A stretch of 64,000 nt of DNA from Myxococcota bacterium (GTDB lineage: Bacteria; Myxococcota_A; UBA9160; UBA6930), in NCBI GenBank assembly GCA_028285625.1, contig JANQOX010000023.1:186001-250000 (forward strand), in the 5' to 3' direction. A program made the position numbers and the translations under genes. Of the stretch, positions 62,043 through 64,000 are shown piece by piece (position 1 is the stretch's first letter; each line of letters begins with the position of its first letter). Below the pieces are notes generated by a model. That model saw nothing but the letters and a program-made list of their open reading frames with translations. It had not been told where the DNA came from and made no database searches.

Positions 62043-64000
62043 ATGTCCTTCCCGACCGTACGAACCACGGGCCTGGCTCTCTCCTTCTTGCTGCTCCTGC
62101 TCCTCGGGTGCTCCGATTCGCCCGACGCCGCCTCGAAGGCGGCTGCACCGGCCGCCGAGCCCGCGAAGGCCTCGGCACAGACGGCCTCGACCCAGGCCGA
62201 GCCCACGTCGACCAAGCCGAAGCGGCGACGGCGCGAGCGGCCGCTACCCGCGTTCGAGGGCACGACGCTCGAGAGCGAGCGGCTGTCGGTGGCCTCCATG
62301 CTCGGCCGTCGGTTCCTGGTGTTCTTCTTCAACCCCGAGGTGCGAAACGCAGCCGCGGCCGCGGACGCCGTGGGTCGCATCGCCAAGGCGGCCGACGATC
62401 ACAACTTCGCGGTGCTCTCGGTGGCCCAGGGGAGTTCGGCCGACACCACCCGCAGCTTCGTGGCCAAGCACGGGCTGCCCAACCCGGTGCTGCTCGACGG
62501 GAGCGGCGCCTTTGCCGGGCGCGTGGGCCTGCGCGAGCCCGTGGCCCTCGCCATGGTGGATGCCGAGGGCTACGTGGTGAACGCGACGCTCCCGCCCGAG
62601 GGCGGCGCCGACCCGACGGCCCTGCTCGAGGAGACGCTGCGCGACTGGCTGCGCCTGCCCTCCGAGGGGGAGGACGAGTCGTTCGCCCTGGCCGAGCGAC
62701 CCGAGGCGCCGACCTTCCGTGCCGCGCGCCTCGAGGGGGGCACGTTCGACTTCGAGACCAAGCGGGGCGAGCCCGTGGTGCTGGTGTTCTTTCTGCACAC
62801 CTGCCCGCACTGCCACCACGCGCTGCGTTCGATCCGCAAGAGCCTCGACCAGATGGCCGAGGAAACGCGCCCGGAGGTCATCGGCATCTCGGTGATGAAC
62901 CGGTCCGAGGCGGTGAAGGACGCGCTGGCGCGCGAGGGTCTCGACTGGTTCCCCGTGCTGCTCGACCCGGACAACGCCGTGGCCGAGGCCTACGGCGCAA
63001 CGGGCGGCGTCCCGGTGATCTACATGATCGACGCCGAGGGGCGGATCGCCTCGCGCACCCAGGGGTGGCGCGACGAGCGCGACCCGCCGCTCATGCGCAT
63101 GCGCCTGGCCAAGCTCGCCGGTACGCCGGTGCCCATGCTGCTTCACGCCTCGGGCTACAGCGGCAACGAGTTCTGTGGCGTCTGCCACGAGACCCAGGCC
63201 GCGACCTGGGAGCTCACCTCTCACGCGAACGCGTTCGACACGCTGGTGCGACACGGTGCCGAGCGCAAGGAAGACTGCGTGGGCTGCCACGTGGTGGGCT
63301 ACGAGCAGGCGGGTGGCTACGAGCTCGCCCGCCCCGAGCCGCTGCTCGAAGACGTGGGCTGCGAGACGTGCCACGGCCGCGGCGGGCCCCACCAGTCGCC
63401 GTCCCACGTGGTCGATGGCGACTACGCCCCGGTCTGTGGCACCTGTCACACGCCGGAGCACTCGCTTGGTTTCGACTACGCGACGTTCGTGCCGCGCGTG
63501 TCGCACGCGGCCCAGGCCGCGCTTGCGGCGCTCTCACCCGAAGAGCGCAAGCGGGTCCTCGAAGAGCGCGCGGCCTCGCGCACGCTGCTGCCTTCGCAGG
63601 CCGACTACGTCGGCTCCGCCGCCTGCCAGTCGTGCCACGCCGCCGAGTACGAGACCTGGTCGAGCCACGAGCACGGCCGCGCGCTAGAGACCCTCGTCGC
63701 CAAGGGCGAGGCCGGCAACGCCGACTGCCTCGCCTGCCACACCACCGCCTTCGGCAAGGAGGGCGGGTTCGCGGCCGGCGGCACCGCGGCCGACCATCCC
63801 GGCTTCGACGCCGTGGGCTGCGAGACGTGCCATGGACCCGGCAGCGATCACGTGGCCGACGGCGCCAAGCGACTCGGCACGATCGTGTCGCTCGGCGACA
63901 AGTGCGACTCGTGCGTGATCCTCAAGATCTGTGGCAGCTGCCACGACGACGCCAACGACCCGGGCTTCGAGTACGAGGTGCTCGACAAGATCGAGCACCA
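62043..64000 (+). CDS. Redox lipoprotein: two thioredoxin-like domains fused to a multiheme cytochrome, C-terminus outside window
   Basis: At least 652 residues from the ATG at 62043 (GTG at 62037 possible), open to the window end. The N-terminus is a lipoprotein signal with Cys23 in LLLGCSDS. An Ala/Lys/Arg-rich linker follows, then a redoxin-like domain without cysteines (~70-200). A second thioredoxin/TlpA-like domain has CPHC at 254-257 in FFLHTCPHCHHAL and a cis-Pro region GGVPVIYMID. From ~375 there are eight CXXCH haem sites in cytochrome c554-like order (CGVCH, CVGCH, CETCH, CGTCH, CQSCH, CLACH, CETCH, CGSCH) and one degenerate CDSCV. It is probably an envelope-anchored electron-transfer protein. 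Partner and direction of electron flow are unknown. Confidence 0.85.
   Translation, partial: MSFPTVRTTGLALSFLLLLLLGCSDSPDAASKAAAPAAEPAKASAQTASTQAEPTSTKPKRRRRERPLPAFEGTTLESERLSVASMLGRRFLVFFFNPEVRNAAAAADAVGRIAKAADDHNFAVLSVAQGSSADTTRSFVAKHGLPNPVLLDGSGAFAGRVGLREPVALAMVDAEGYVVNATLPPEGGADPTALLEETLRDWLRLPSEGEDESFALAERPEAPTFRAARLEGGTFDFETKRGEPVVLVFFLHTCPHCHHALRSIRKSLDQMAEETRPEVIGISVMNRSEAVKDALAREGLDWFPVLLDPDNAVAEAYGATGGVPVIYMIDAEGRIASRTQGWRDERDPPLMRMRLAKLAGTPVPMLLHASGYSGNEFCGVCHETQAATWELTSHANAFDTLVRHGAERKEDCVGCHVVGYEQAGGYELARPEPLLEDVGCETCHGRGGPHQSPSHVVDGDYAPVCGTCHTPEHSLGFDYATFVPRVSHAAQAALAALSPEERKRVLEERAASRTLLPSQADYVGSAACQSCHAAEYETWSSHEHGRALETLVAKGEAGNADCLACHTTAFGKEGGFAAGGTAADHPGFDAVGCETCHGPGSDHVADGAKRLGTIVSLGDKCDSCVILKICGSCHDDANDPGFEYEVLDKIEH

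Noticed and set aside
62802..62816. CPHCH in the lipoprotein counted as a haem site
   Set aside because: It sits in a thioredoxin fold context (FFLHTCPHC) well before the cytochrome part, so it is read as a redox CXXC rather than haem attachment.

Overview
The window is a piece of a high-GC, Gram-negative chromosome. LpxC, an outer-membrane-type lipoprotein, PEP-CTERM surface proteins, a divergent NtrY/NtrX pair, TPR and PilZ proteins, and a very large TPR protein point to an uncultured deltaproteobacterial lineage (Myxococcota-like). This assignment is an inference from gene content. GTG and TTG starts are common, genes overlap in GTGA/TTGA fashion, and stop codons are so rare that most real genes have long antisense shadows.

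Region 1 (1-11.2 kb) is accessory and rich in exported proteins. It holds four PEP-CTERM-type or related secreted proteins (1-510, 2677-3360, 6342-6938, 9370-10032), a secreted metallo-beta-lactamase-fold alkylsulfatase-like enzyme behind a 33-bp palindrome, a tail-to-tail NarL-type regulator and 7TM-type histidine kinase, an aldo/keto reductase, a predicted metal-dependent hydrolase, and a signal-peptide-bearing protein with HU-like DNA-binding domains at both ends. Two PEP-CTERM genes have sigma-54-like -24/-12 elements. Together these look like an extracellular-matrix gene set.

Region 2 (11.2-20 kb) has a stand-alone HNH endonuclease gene bracketed by near-identical 32-nt direct repeats beside tRNA-Gly(GCC). 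It is followed by a UDP-sugar dehydrogenase, pgsA, a lytic transglycosylase, nadB and a PilZ-DUF4388 protein.

Region 3 (20-33.6 kb, minus strand) is a long housekeeping block read rimP-nusA-infB-ylxP-rbfA-truB-rpsO-pnp-dut-cdsA-purF-glutamine-synthetase-like-GATase. It has a leader terminator in front of rimP and a nested hairpin between rpsO and pnp.

Region 4 (33.7-39.8 kb, minus strand) is ntrY-ntrX-rimI-pyrK-pyrD, ending in a 9-bp tandem repeat array.

Region 5 (39.9-54.1 kb) has a 2647-residue TPR protein and a small PilZ protein, lpxC with a 12/13 match to the sigma-54 promoter consensus, a membrane TPR-Ser/Thr kinase, and an FG-GAP/VCBS-repeat exported protein.

Region 6 (54.1-64 kb) has yebC-ruvC-ruvA-ruvB, a tail-modified Hsp70 with its own J-domain protein, a DUF35-thiolase pair, and the start of a lipoprotein that fuses two thioredoxin-like domains to a multiheme cytochrome.

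No rRNA, CRISPR array, transposase or prophage was seen. Several intergenic gaps carry short tandem repeats (units of 9, 21, 28 and 33 nt).
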